This document shows, in pieces, positions 1 to 11,154 of a DNA stretch of 64,000 nt. Source of the stretch: Agrypnia vestita (Eukaryota; Arthropoda; Insecta; Trichoptera; Phryganeidae). The position numbers and the translations under genes were made by a program. The DNA lies in contig JADDOH010007983.1 in NCBI GenBank assembly GCA_016648135.1, positions 62,001 to 126,000 on the forward strand. Reading direction: 5' to 3'. The notes beneath the pieces are model-generated. The model was not told the origin of the DNA. It did no database searches and worked only from the letters and a program-made list of their open reading frames with translations. Numbering within the stretch: position 1 is the first letter of the stretch; each line of letters opens with the position of its first letter.

Positions 1-130
1 CTGTATTTTTATGGGAAAGTAGATATAGTAGCCTTTTTTGGGTGTACGTAGGGCTTACGACTTATCTTTCGGCTGATTTACTTTCACTTCACACAATGTA
101 ACGTTCGCCATTTCCACCCATGATAGAATA
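1..130. mobile_element. Family C foldback element, fragment
   Basis: The stretch with AGGGCTTACGACTTA and, further on, CACACAATGTAACGTTCGCC matches the interior of family C copies at about 11.22-11.30 kb and 41.96-42.03 kb. The copy is cut by the window edge. No coding capacity is seen. Confidence 0.5.
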
Positions 131-1440
131 CCACGATGTCCCTGTGGCAAAAATCCAGATCTGTTCTGAAAAATTTGGACATACTCAAAATATTCTGAAT
201 AAAATTTCGATTTATTTCGTAGGCATTTAAATTAAGTACAGCCAATTTCAGAATATTGACTGCACAGCGATATAAGGTTTATAATACACGAGATTGAAAA
301 AATACGAGATTAGTGTACCTACCAAAGATAACTCTATTGCATGAAAACTAAAATAGTGTTTCGGGGTTATAATTTTTTTGATGTTATAACAATATATTTT
401 TCATATTTTTCTATCATAATAAAATTGATTTAAAGCCTGTTGACCTTGCAAAATGATTTAAAAGTTTACGTTAAATTTAGCAAAATCGAGAGCAAATACG
501 AAATTCGTGTACTGGGTGGGGCCTCTTAATAAAGACAATCAAAATAGTATGTGCAAACTGCAAACCCTTATATACCCTTAAACACCAATACAGTGAAAAA
601 ATGTACCTCGTGTGCACAGCTTACACATACTAATTCAATTGTCTTTTTATATAGAAATAGATTTACATCTATTATATCAATAAGTTTTCCATACTAAAAT
701 TTATGTAATAACGTATGTATTTAAATTACTTTTTTTTTAAATAGATGTGCTTCAATATAATTTGCAAAATCTTTGTGTGACGGATAATACATGTTGTTAC
801 ATATTAATATTTCTCGTACGATCGTCTAGTAAAGATAAATAATTGAAGAATTTATGGTTTTCGCTTCAATAATTTTCTTGCCACGAGATAAGATACGGTA
901 TCGTATTTATTGAATGTATTGTGTGTCTGTACGATATAGTCATGTCACTCCTTGCTACACCTCATCACCAGTGATCCATCATATCTACAGGTTGATCCAT
1001 TAAAATAATCAACGCATATTTTTGCTTTTATATATCACTTCTGCAATCACAAACTTTCGATGTTGATATAACAAAATTAAAATAAGAATTGACAAGTGTA
1101 CAATCCCATCCCATCCCAATAAAAGTAATTTCGTTGTCTGTCTATCTGTCTGTTCATCTTCTTTTATAAAAAACTTTTTACTTTTTTTATCTTTATTTTT
1201 CTCTTTTTTCTTCTTGACTATTTTCAATTTCTTTTCTTTATTTTAATAAAAAAAAATGCTTATTCCTTAGGAACCGGCATGCAAAATTACCGTCATTTTT
1301 GACATTTTTAATATAACGGATACTAATAAGAATTGATCCGTTAAAATCGTGTCTGAGTAATCTGTAATTAATCTAAATCACAACTAATATGGTTCAATAA
1401 GTAAAAAAAATAATTTTAACAATATTTTTATATGAAAATA
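131..1440. other. AT-rich stretch, nothing recognised
   Basis: No gene, RNA or clear repeat boundary is recognised. A pyrimidine-rich run near 1130-1250 includes TCTGTC repeats like those trailing family D SINEs, so old SINE debris is possible. The short open frames look like chance. Confidence 0.4.
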
Positions 1441-1757
1441 TGTTCAGAGAACCAATTACTGGATTTGGTCCCCAGGGGGGTGATTAATTAATTAAGATAA
1501 ATTGTAGAAGTCTCACAGAAAGAAGCTATTTACAGGTTTATAAGAAAAGTGAATGAAAGTCTCTTATACGATGGCTCAGGGCTTACAACCTGTATGAACA
1601 TTGCATTGTATAGAGGGATCACTTAAGACAGCTCATACAGGTTGTAAGCCCTGAGCCATCGTATAAAAGACTTACATTCACTTTTCTCTTATATAACTAG
1701 CTTCGTCTCTGTGAGACTTCTATAATTTATCCTTAATTAAATAATTTTATTAATTAA
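1441..1757. mobile_element. Family C foldback MITE copy 1
   Basis: The two halves are near-perfect inverted copies. The left arm carries GTAGAAGTCTCACAGA and the right arm TCTGTGAGACTTCTATAA. Both also carry the GGCTCAGGGCTTACAACCTG segment in opposite orientation. The outer end, with CAGAGAACCAATTACTGG, recurs at about 4330, 7000, 12140 and 13000. It is a non-coding hairpin-forming DNA element. The right outer boundary is uncertain. Confidence 0.75.
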
Positions 1758-2014
1758 CAAGAATTAACTTTGTATTACCATTATTTTTTTTAATTATCAA
1801 CAAGTTTCGGGGAATTGGCCATTGGCCCTGAAATATGTTGATATTTAAACAAATTAGTGGTTAACACAAAATGAATTTTTATTAATTATACAATAAATAA
1901 CGCTACCACAAAGTAATTTTTTTGTTATTGGAGAAATTAAATATTTAAAAGTCTTAATATCATTTCATTTTCGCTTAACTATACTAAAAGAAAGCTTCTT
2001 ATTATATCTTCAAG

Positions 2015-2156
2015 AGTAGCTTGTTGGTGTAGTAGTCATGACGCTCGCCTTGTAATCTAGATAGTAGTCGGTGATTCGAGTTCCATTCCAGGACACCAGC
2101 AAGTAGTCCTATATACATAGAACAAGCGTTTGGCTTATTTTGGAAACAGTAAGAAT
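2015..2156 (+). mobile_element. tRNA-derived SINE, family S copy 1
   Basis: A tRNA-like head (GCTTGTTGGTGTAGTAG, then CGCCTTGTAA in the anticodon-arm position, then GATTCGAGTTCC as B box) is followed by a tail with ACAAGCGTTTGGCTTA. The same head and tail occur reversed at 34.30-34.45 kb, and the tail alone at 57.0 kb. The tRNA arms do not fold fully, so this is a SINE and not a working tRNA gene. Confidence 0.65.
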
Positions 2157-2395
2157 GCTAGCTGCAACCCGTCAAAAATGATAAAACATTGATTCGCGTC
2201 TTTCTCTAGTACACATTCATATATTTTTGACACTCCACGGAGAGGCGTCCGTGGCAACATGCGTGAAACGGCTGGTTCGAGTTCGGTGGCCCGGGGTTCA
2301 AGCCCCATCCCCTGCCATTTGTTGAGCCGTCAATTCGAACGAAATTACTGACGTTACACGAAATTACGACAGACAACGAAATTATTATTTGATTG
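2157..2395 (+). mobile_element. SINE-like element, family D copy 1
   Basis: It starts GCTAGCTGCAACCCGTCAAA, carries a Pol III B-box-like GGGGTTCAAGCCCC near 2293-2306, and ends in GAAATTACTGACGTTACACG followed by GACAGACAACGAAATTATT. The same order is found at 32.70-33.06 kb, where the tail has a GACA microsatellite. It follows directly after a family S SINE. Confidence 0.6.
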
Positions 2396-2488
2396 ATGCG
2401 ACACGTATTCCGTGTTTGCATCACTTTAAAAAAATGCCAAAAAAATTATTATTCAAAAATAAAATAAAATTATAATAAACCATAATCA

Positions 2489-2605
2489 TGCAGGGTTATT
2501 TGGAAATTTTTTTTTTTTTTCAATATTTCTGATTTATTTTTTGTGAGACATTGGACTATCATTACAGAAACTTATATCGAATATGAAAAGTACATGAGCA
2601 AATAG
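2489..2605 (+). mobile_element. Family A foldback, truncated copy
   Basis: CAGGGTTATTTGGAAA at the left, then TCAATATTTCTGATTTATTTT and TGGACTATCATTACAG, match the left arm of the full copies at 8.16 and 34.84 kb. An internal part of the arm is missing and the right arm is absent. Confidence 0.6.
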
Positions 2606-3139
2606 ACAATAAATAAAAACAGTACCCAGAGAATGTGCGATTTTCATAATAGCATTTTCCGACTAATTGATGTCGTCACAAATTGTTTTTTGTTAAATAT
2701 AATTCGGCCATCTCAGCTTTTGATTGGAGAGTCGTGACGTCATGGTGTGGAAATTTCGTCTTCTATTTTCAAAAATTACTGTAATACTTCGCCATGGAAG
2801 GGACTTATGTTAGTCGTCAAATGACACAGTTTCTCTTTTCTATTTGGGTGATTGTGGGTGTTACCTCATCGGTTTTTTGACTGGCTTCATATGTATGGGA
2901 CGGTTTCTTCTTTGTCGTGAAGGAAATTGAAGCCATTTGGCTCCTTCGAGAGATGGCACTAGCCATGATGAGATGAGGGAGGTCGAGTGCTCGCCTTAGT
3001 TCTGATATTGATTTTCAAAGCAATGAGAGGGAATATGCAGGTGTATGCAGTGAGCATTTTCTATGTAAATAATTTTTTTTTTGAAAAAAAAAAAACATTT
3101 ATCTGACAGAAAATTATGAGATATTTAAGAATAAATTAA
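2606..3139. other. Unassigned stretch
   Basis: Nothing recognised. It holds a moderately GC-rich block near 2810-3010 with no extended open frame and no repeat partner noticed in the window. Confidence 0.3.
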
Positions 3140-3775
3140 AAACCATGTTTTAAACCACTTTATTGCTATATATTTGTCAACTAGTTTCGGTTGGACTCAA
3201 CCTTCTTCAGGACAATTATAATATAGACTAATCTAGGTACAGAAATTTATAAAGGAGGAAAGAAAAAGAGAGAGGGACAGAGTGTCAACTAGGTAGAGGG
3301 AGGGAAGGGGAGGAGTTAACTGAAGATAGAGGGAACAGCTTTATAATCGGACTATTAGATAAATTTATTTGTTTATTTTTTATTTGACTATTGATAGCTT
3401 TATTAATTTCTAATGCTTCTAGATTTTTGACTCGCAAACCTAGTCAGTTTTTGTGTAAAATTTTTGGCCCTGTATTATTATCAAATGTGTGATCATAATT
3501 AATTAGATGTTCGGCAAATTCAGAAAAACCTACATTTGTTAAGCATTTAATGTGTTATTTTATTCTAATATTTACGTTTCTCGATGTTTTACTAATATAG
3601 AAAGCTGGGCAATCATTACAGCTAAATTTATAAATAGCAAAATGGTTTAATATATTTTCTTTGTCTTTACAGTTTCTTAATAATTTGCCTAAATTGTTAC
3701 TGGTATAAAATGCTGGCTTTATCTCTTTAGGGAGTTTAGTTGTGCTTAGAAAATTATGACTTATTAAAATCTGAA
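3140..3775 (-). mobile_element. Penelope-like element 3' end (PLE-1), GIY-YIG remnant
   Basis: Reading the minus strand from about 3765 gives LPKEIKPAFYTSNNLGKLLR, then a CNDC pair, then FYISKTSRN, and further on GFSEFAEHLINYDHTFDN. This is the GIY-YIG endonuclease layout of Penelope-like retroelements. GIY reads AIY, YIG reads YIS, and stops interrupt the frame (after RIK and after HKN), so it is dead. A pyrimidine-rich tract on the minus strand, a hammerhead-like motif and a terminal AATAAAGTGG follow. The 5' part and the reverse transcriptase are missing. Confidence 0.8.
3174..3215 (-). ncRNA. Hammerhead-ribozyme-like motif in PLE-1
   Basis: On the minus strand: stem I TTGTC/GACAA, core CTGAAGA (3210-3204), one extra A, helix II GGTTG/CAACC with loop AGTC, GAAA (3188-3185), the palindrome ACTAGT, then T as the cleavage-site residue. 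Hammerheads in PLE termini are known. The extra residue after CTGAAGA departs from the classical core. Confidence 0.65.
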
Positions 3776-3859
3776 GAATATGAGAATAATTGTGATTGGT
3801 ATATTAGAATATTATGAAATTAATTATTTGGACAAATTTCATACGTTGCACTTATTATC

Positions 3860-4080
3860 ACTAGTCACTTGTCTATGTAACACGACATTCGCGCTGTCTA
3901 TTGCTGGTTTCGCTTTCTATGGCCCGCTATCTAAATAACTGACTCGCGCGCGCTGGCATCGCTTTTATATATAAATGTTAGTTCGCGATGCATGAAGAAT
4001 GTTCGACCAGTTTCTCCAAATTTCTAGTGATTTGTGAATAGTGTAATTGATTCTATATTTACGTGGACTGTTCAAGAGAC
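3860..4080 (-). mobile_element. Family F element copy 1 (heat-shock-element carrying)
   Basis: On the minus strand, an HSE-like GAACATTC (+ 3997-4004) precedes a TATA-like TATATATAAAAGC (+ 3963-3975). About 70-100 bases downstream lies GTGTTACATAGACAAGTG, matching copies F3 and F5. It is not linked to any coding region. Confidence 0.5.
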
Positions 4081-5479
4081 TTCGATAATCCGGAGTTAGC
4101 ATTGTTTTTTCTCTGACTCTTGTGTAATATGTTGACGTTAAAGCCATGCTTCAATGTACTCACTGCACATTCCTGAATATATTGAATTTATTATATTTGA
4201 ATTAAAAAATAATTTGATTCTAGCGTCCGCTAGCGGTAGATATGCAAATTTATTTGTGACTATCGAAATCGCTAGGTCCAGTTGAGTAGCAATCAATACC
4301 CAGCAATTTTTTTATTTTTATTTATTTTCTGAAAACAGAATTGCTGGATTTTGTCCACAGAGAGATAATTATTAATCAAACATACATATAAAAAATTGTT
4401 AAAAATATATACTGGTCTATATATTCGTATCTGTGCTTCGTATTCATAATTCTATAATTTATCATAAATATATATCTTATAAAATGTTGCATAAAATGTA
4501 AATAAATCAATGTAAATATGGATTCTTCAAAAAAAAAATCGTATTATTGCTGCTATCGAACATTAATCAATGGATATACTTTACCAATTGAGTATTTTAA
4601 CATATAATCGACAAAGTTACTTTGAACCTACCCCATGATTAGGGGCTAGTAAGCCTTTAACCTTTTGTCTGGATCACTTCCTCTGCCGCTAATCTAGATT
4701 AGTCCCAGCCTGCTACTATAATATAGATGATGTAAATCGTCATCGATCTTATTTGAAATATAGCACCAGTGACGTAGCAAAAAAAATGTACCCCAATGCA
4801 AAAAGGAAGGGCCACCTAAAATATATATTTCAAAATTATAACAAAAATATTTTTTAAAACTCTTTTTAATGTCCAATAAAATATTTTATTTTTAAATATT
4901 AATTATATTCCAATTTTATAAACATTCAATTTAAAAATCATAAAATAGCTCTTGGAAAAGTATCGATACCAAATATATTATAGGGTACTTTTCAATCCCT
5001 ATCTTACGCTATCACATATATAAAAGCAAGGTGATGAGACAATTGTTTTTAAAAACTCATTTCTAATAAAATGTAGGTTTCATAGATTCCAGAGAAGCTT
5101 CCTTGAGTAGTGACAGTTTTTTATATATTTAACTCAGAAACACCCTAGTGGGATATTGATGTCTTTGCTTTTACACCCCTCATGTGTGAAATGAATAAAA
5201 TAAAATGTATTCTAATTTGAATCACCCTGTGTCTATATACATGTACATGTATATGAAAGTAATGATGTATGAGGAATTATCGATTCTCGTAATGGCCTGT
5301 GGACTACGAAGGTGTACATTAGTGATACATGTTATCGTCTTTATCAGCGGCGATAAAACTCGGAATTAAAATGATTATCACACGTATACCGCATTGCAGC
5401 TTCGCCTGCCGAAATTGGATTCCATGCGTAAATTTGAGCGTAAATCGTAAACTTTTGCCTATGCTCTCTCTCTACTAGT
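4081..5479. other. AT-rich stretch with one family C end
   Basis: About 4329-4378 holds AATTGCTGGATTTTGTCCAC, an outer end of family C. The rest shows no gene or repeat that I can name. Confidence 0.35.
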
Positions 5480-6420
5480 GATGGGTCCGCTCTGTATAAC
5501 TACTACAGTGTAGTACTACATTACATTGAAGTGTACTCTTCACACCTTTTGAAGTGTAGTATACACATTACAAACTTCACACACTTCAAAGTTATTTGAA
5601 AGTATCTACTTAATATAGTACATTTCATTTTAAAGTGCACACTACAAAGTACACACACTTTAAAGTTATTGAAAGTCATTCTTCAAATAGTACATTTTTT
5701 ATGTGACATTTTTGATGACACTCGATGTAGATAAATGAAGAAATCTTTGGAAACTGAAACAACACCCCCCCCCCCCCCTTAAGAGTTGAAAATTTCTGAC
5801 ACCGAATATGATAAAGTGTATGGAATTTTGGGATTGAAGAAATTTGTGGAAACTGAAATAACCCCCCTCCATGGTTTGAAAAATTTTGGGACCGAACGAA
5901 GAAATCTCTGGAAACTGAAACAACCCCTCCCAAGTTTTTGAAAATTTTCTAGTAGCACACCCTTCTAGAAGCAATTTTGTAGTACTACAATTGGTTCACT
6001 TCATTAGTACTACAATTTTGTAGTACTGCAATAGTTCACTTCATTAATACTACAATTTTGTAGTACTGCAATTACTTAACTTCATTAGCACTCGTAGTGT
6101 ATTCCCGCCAGGGAATGCAGAGGTTGATTCCAGGTAGAGTAAAACGTGGATGGGAGTTTTACTCTTAGTATATTTCCAATAGAATTTTCCGACCGAGCGT
6201 AACTAGATCCTGACTAGAGTATGCGGGAACCCGGGAAGTAAGAGAGAGCGTGCGCCCGCGCGTTCCCGTTTTTATGTGCTCGCGTCCCCCACCATCTCCG
6301 CAATAGTTCACTTCATTAATACTACAATTAGTTCACTTCATGTAGTTTTTACTACAAATGTAGTATATACTTTAGTCTTCAAACTGGTGAACGTGTGTGT
6401 GTCGTAGTCTTCATTTTGAA
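5480..6420. repeat. Composite repeat: TAGTACTACA clusters around tandem repeats
   Basis: The flanks (5480-5690 and 5975-6400) are dense in GTAGTACTACA, TTCACTTCATTA and their inverses, as in a foldback element. The middle has three imperfect tandem units beginning GAAGAAATCT at about 5736, 5838 and 5900. Each carries GGAAACTGAAA and a C-run (one run is 14 C), then a TTGAAAATTT-like end. No protein is recognised. The left edge TAGTGATGGGTC resembles hAT-type ends, but no matching right end was found. Confidence 0.5.
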
Positions 6421-6859
6421 ATGTAGTTTTTCCCTTTGCTTCCCCCTGCGGAGAAACGGCGTAATGGTCAGTTAGTTAATCATTTTAGATTTGGATCGTG
6501 GGGAAAGGGGTTAGTACGATTGGGAGGGGAGAGGTAGGTGCAATGGATTATGCACATTTTCAGGGTCCTATAGAGAAACATGCAACAAAAAATGCAAAAT
6601 TTTGAAATACAATAATTTATATCACGGGAGTGAAACGAATGGTAAACAATGTAACATAATACACATTTTAATCGTGGAGAGGGGGTAGGATGACAGTTGG
6701 AGAGAAATTTTTGCAGGATCCTAAAGACCAACTACGCAAAATTTGGAACAAAAGGAATACAATACAAGGCACATTTGTTTTCGTGGGTGGAAATGGGGGA
6801 GACTGGAGGGGTTCCTACGTTTAGCGTAGAGCCCTTAAGAATAACTATGCAAAACTAAG
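6421..6859. other. Unassigned, with degenerate ~150-bp repeats
   Basis: TGCAAAATTTTGAAATACAATA near 6590 and CGCAAAATTTGGAACAAAAGG near 6735 suggest old tandem units, each followed by a G-rich run. No gene recognised. Confidence 0.3.
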
Positions 6860-7005
6860 ATATATTATTGATGTTTTATAGAGACGAAGCTATTATTCTT
6901 TCTTATAAAATAGCTTCGTCTCTATGAGACATTTACAATATATCTTCATTAATTATATTCCCCCTGGGGATAAAATCCAGTATTGCGTTCTTGAAAATTT
7001 TGATC
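6860..7005. mobile_element. Family C foldback, short copy
   Basis: The inverted pair ATAGAGACGAAGCTATT / AATAGCTTCGTCTCTAT (about 6878-6927) is followed by a family C end with CCCTGGGGATAAAATCCAGT. It is a deletion derivative with no coding capacity. Confidence 0.6.
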
Positions 7006-7500
7006 ATACTCAAAATATTCTGAAAACGCAAGATTAGGTCAGCCAAACAGATGAATCGACATTCAGTCTTATGTTTTTATGTAGTTTAATGAACCAAACT
7101 CAGGTATCCCGCATTATAAGCGGGTAAATCTACCACTTCACTGTCGATAAAGAACAAAAACTATGTAACATGTGAAAATATAAATATATAAAGATCTTTA
7201 TAAATCGCAAATTATCTATAATTTGATACCCGTTATTTTAAATTACACCAACATTATCTTATAAACTAGCTGTATTAAAATTAATTAATAAGATAGTCTC
7301 AAAAATAACGTTACTTTTACATGTTGGTTCCTAAAGAAAAGTATTTTTTTATTTATAAAAAAAATGATCAAAAAAGAATAACAAAAATTTTTATACTAAA
7401 AAAAATGACGGACGTTACAAGAAGTTACGACGGACGGACAGACAGATAAGGAAATTGTTATAATTGAGATTTTACATCAATAATATTTAAACTTATTTTT

Positions 7501-7783
7501 ACTCCCTTTCTTTTAACTCGTAGTGTCTGCTTGTCGGCTTGTCTGCTTGTCTGTCGAAAAACTTTGGATAGATTTTTAACCCTTTTCCCGTGATCCAATC
7601 GAGCTGAAACTTTGCAGGCAGACTCGTGGCGACGATAAAAACTATCTAACAAATTTTCTTTTAAATTTTGGATTATTGAAATTTTTACGGTTTTTATTAC
7701 TACCTTTCGTAGCGTCGCCCGACTCGAGCCGACGCGCGGAGTAAGCGTGAAACCCGTTTCAACTAGTAAATGAGAAAGGGAAT
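7501..7783 (-). mobile_element. Family B MITE copy 1
   Basis: The terminal ACTCCCTTTC is matched by an inverted GAAAGGGA at the right. The interior has GATCCAATCGAGCTGAAAC and ACTCGTGGCGACGAT, shared by copies at 17.1, 24.3, 28.2, 35.9 and 40.1 kb. The right half diverges from the other copies. Non-coding. Confidence 0.65.
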
Positions 7784-8155
7784 ATTATAAAAAAATGGGT
7801 TTTTATGGGTTAGTTTTTTTATCTCCCTGCCCGTCTATCCTGGTTTACTCTAGGAGGCCCTTCTCCTCTGTCCTGGGTTGTCCGTGCAAGGAGATTTTGG
7901 TTCGGCGACTGTTTTTAGGGCCGCTTGCCACCTGACACCAAGGTCTTCATCTTCTCAAGATGCGGGCGCCGCCGTTGACCTCAGCAATCCCTACTGTGAA
8001 CTCCAGCCTGAACTAACAGCACTCTCCTGACCTCTACTCCAAATATTTCGCAGAAGCCCAAGACAGGGGTTTTATTAGGGGTGTCCGTCTCCTGCCTGTT
8101 GGTCCGCGGGAGCTAGTTTATTTCACTCCTACCCCTCAAATGCTCAAGAGAGATA
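7784..8155. other. Unassigned, relatively GC-rich
   Basis: A pyrimidine-rich, GC-richer block (7830-8090) without an extended frame. No repeat partner in this window; origin unknown. Confidence 0.3.
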
Positions 8156-8628
8156 TACAGGGTTATTTGTAAAACATTAATAACCTCGCAGGACTATATT
8201 CCCTGCTTTGATTATGAGTCGAAAATGTTCAAGCTATAATGACCTATTATTTTTTGTAAAACGTTGGACTATCATTACAGTAATTTATATCGATTACGAA
8301 AAATTCATTCGTTTCAAAACAAGTTAAATAAAATGATAAAAACCCTGAAAAATTTCAATTGGAATGTTTTCCAATTGGAATTCGAAGGTTTTTATTTTTT
8401 TATTAAAGAGAATGAATTTTTCATGTTCGATATAAGTTACTGTAATGATAGTCCAACGTTTTACAAAAAATAAGTCAGAAATATTGAAAAAAAATGCAAA
8501 CTTTGATGTCGCATATCTCCTTGATATTATATTGATATTAGGTCATAATAGCTTGAGCATTTTTCACTCATAATTAAGGCAGGAATATAGTCCTGCGAGG
8601 TTATTAATGTTTTACAAATAACCCTGTA
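8156..8628. mobile_element. Family A foldback element, full copy 1
   Basis: It begins TACAGGGTTATTTG and ends CAAATAACCCTGTA, with inverted arms of roughly 200 bases that meet at a small AAATTTCAATTGG hairpin. Flanks are TA-rich, so the duplicated target may be TA. It has no coding capacity and can fold almost end to end. Other copies lie at 20.08, 34.84 and 44.89 kb, with older ones at 2.49, 36.3 and 39.5 kb. Confidence 0.8.
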
Positions 8629-8716
8629 CAAATGGGAATTCCTCTATCCCAATTCCCCTAAGAGCAATAATGTATAAACTTTATCAAAAATATTAATAAC
8701 TATAATTAATAATAAT

Positions 8717-9081
8717 TCATCACTTATTTATTGAAAATATCAACATGTTTTAGAGCCACGCCCTTTGTCAGGGTACAATGTACTTATACTAACAAATTAA
8801 AACCAAAAATAAAAAAATAATAATATATGACCATAAAAACAAATTTAAAAGATAACCATTTTAAAAAAATGGTCCTGGTTTTTTCTAGTATTCAATTTAT
8901 TATTAACTTTTTTTTTTAATTTCTTATTTATCCAACTGTAATCCTGTATAATTTGTAAACCCTTATTAATATCAAAAGAATGATCCATAACCAAAAGATG
9001 ATTTACAAATTCGGAATACTTATTAATGAATACACTAAAATCAAACATAACCAAATAAAATTTATTATTTGATACAATCAT
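8717..9081 (-). mobile_element. Penelope-like element 3' end (PLE-2), degenerate
   Basis: The minus strand encodes YSEFVNHLLVMDHSFDINKG, matching the segment after the GIY-YIG core in PLEs (compare SEFANHLIENDH in PLE-5). Downstream at 8735-8776 is a decayed hammerhead (CTGACAA, AAAA in place of GAAA, ACATGT kept), then a terminal sequence with AATAAATAAGTG. It lies just 3' of PLE-3 in the same orientation. Confidence 0.65.
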
Positions 9082-9120
9082 ATTAATAATTAGGAATAAA
9101 ACACTAAAATTTTTTTTTTC

Positions 9121-9690
9121 ATTATTTTTTAGAATAACAACATGTTTCGGAAACCTCCGTTTCCTTCTTCAGGTGAGTGTGCGGTGTGCTGAGGTGTGCG
9201 GGAATGGATGTCTGATGTATGGGGTGTGAAATCAGTAGAAGTGGAGGGGGCGTCTAGGTGGTGAGAGACCGGGAACATTGTGAGAAGGGGTGATGTGAAG
9301 GGTTGTGTTTGACCATTGATGATGTTATTTGTTGTTTTTAGGTTTTCATGAATTTCAAGTATTTCTTAGTTGTTTTGTTTTAGGCCTATGTCTGTTTATG
9401 TAGAATATGTATTTTTGTGTTGTTAAATGTGTGGTTATTTTCTATAAAATGGTTAGAATATTCCGAAAAGTTATGATTACTGAGGCACCTTTTATGTTCT
9501 TCAAATCTAGTTTCTATTGATCTGCCCGTCCGACCTATATATGTCATATCGCAATCCCTACATTTTAGTTTGTAAACCTCACTGCAGCATATTTTTTTTA
9601 GATTTTTCGACATGTTATTTTTCAATTCATTTTTATTTGAATTGTCGGTGTAGAAGGCTGGCTTTATATTACTTGGTAGTTTTATTTAAA
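9121..9690 (-). mobile_element. Penelope-like element 3' end (PLE-3), GIY-YIG domain
   Basis: The minus-strand frame reads EVYKLKCRDCDMTYIGRTGR, then SIETRFEEHKRCL and SEYSNHFIENNHTF. This is a PLE GIY-YIG endonuclease with the CxxC pair and an intact YIG; GIY reads EVY. Upstream it continues LPSNIKPAFYTDNS. Downstream lie a pyrimidine-rich 3' region and a hammerhead core. The reverse transcriptase is absent, so it is a 5'-truncated copy. Confidence 0.82.
9135..9178 (-). ncRNA. Hammerhead-like motif in PLE-3
   Basis: Minus strand: CTGAAGA (9172-9166), one extra A, helix II GGAAAC/GTTTCC, GAAA (9148-9145), palindrome ACATGT, then T. Core and helices II and III are intact. Stem I pairs only about 2 bp, so activity is doubtful. 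Confidence 0.55.
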
Positions 9691-11154
9691 TGTATTTCCA
9701 CAAAGTAAAAGCCGACATATTAAATTGCAATCACATTATTTATTTACTAATATGAAAATTTAACACCACGGTTTTCTAGGGAGTACCTAAGATGGTGGAT
9801 TACTGGCTAAGCATCTTCTTGACTTGAAACATTTGGTAACGATCCCATATCACGGTACTTTACAAACTTGGTCTATTAAATTGCTCATGTAACTCAATTA
9901 ATAATATTTATTTTTAATTTTTTTATTAACCTCATTTATTTAAAAAAAAAATAATAACATAATAAAATAAAACGTTAGCATAAGGACATTGCATTCTCAT
10001 TTATTATAGAATTGACTTTGTGATTGAGTTCTTGATTGCTTATTATTTATATTATTGTTTACTTAACTGCTTATTCTGTCTACTGTAATATTAACTAAGA
10101 TTTGATGTATTAGATTTTCTTTTCTTTCCTTCCAATTAGATTATACTACCTATACCTATGCTTGTAAGTAGTTATTCCTCACCACATACAAGAATATAAT
10201 TCTTTTTGGTGAGGTATACACACACAAAACATATCGATTTGTAAACATTTATGTATGATTGTGGAAAAAAATATTATATATATATATATCCTATATATAT
10301 ACTATTATATTATTATTAAATAACTAAAAAAATAAAAAAGTACTGTAGCATTTCCTGTACATAACTTGCAATTCCCACTTAATGGATGATAAGTAAATTC
10401 CAATTGTCATTTGTCCCTGCGCTTTGGAGGCAGAGGAGAGGTTTTGTGTGGACGCCTCCCCATCCCGCTCGCATTCCCATGAGTGTCGAGGCGGTGAGTA
10501 CGGCCAAATTAGCATTAAAAAAATGCCGAAAGTGGGCGGCGAAAGTGTAGGGCCGATATGGGAGATATTTCTCATAAAACGACTGGGTGTGTGGTGGGAC
10601 CCCTCTCCTCATGTTACTCCCCAAAGATGTATCATTACGGCAGCCTGAATTCTTCATCTCTTTCTCTCCGTAAGAATCCACCTTTCGTATATTTAAGTGA
10701 GCCTGTTACACAGCGATTATACGTTATTTAAAACAATTTGGAAGCCCTGACGGTTTTCAAATAAACTGTTCCCTCTGCTTAAGCGTGCAAATTGTGTAAT
10801 AAAATATGAATTATTTCAGAGCAAAACACAGAAAAACAAATAAACGAAATTCGTAAGGCTGATTGTTTTTACGTGCCCGGTTAACCCTCCCCTTACCGTG
10901 GCGTAACACGGGGAGTCAATAAAGCCTGTTATATTTACATAAATACAATTCAAAAGTTCAATGTAAAATTCATGTTTTTGCTAAGCATAGAAAAAACATT
11001 GGCACCTAGAATTGCGTAGTAGAAAATCAATCTTGCCAAGCAAATTCTACTAAAAATAATCTTATTTTAATTCAGTCAAGTAAAGTTGATACATCGATGT
11101 TAGATAAAAAATTATATCAATATCACAGTAATAAATAAATAAATATAATTTTTA
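9691..11154. other. Unassigned AT-rich stretch with one GC-richer block
   Basis: 10350-10690 is GC-richer and open in several frames on both strands. The frames give no family I recognise and are probably repeat-derived. A TA microsatellite lies near 10272. No other gene is seen. Confidence 0.3.

Noticed and set aside
1790..1845. Another PLE hammerhead on the minus strand (GAAACTTGTT)
   Set aside because: The GAAAC box and spacing are suggestive, but no CTGANGA-like box lies at the expected place and ACTTGT is not self-complementary.
10424..10681. Overlapping frames on both strands suggesting a gene
   Set aside because: Frames on both strands are open because of GC-richer composition. None resembles a protein I know.
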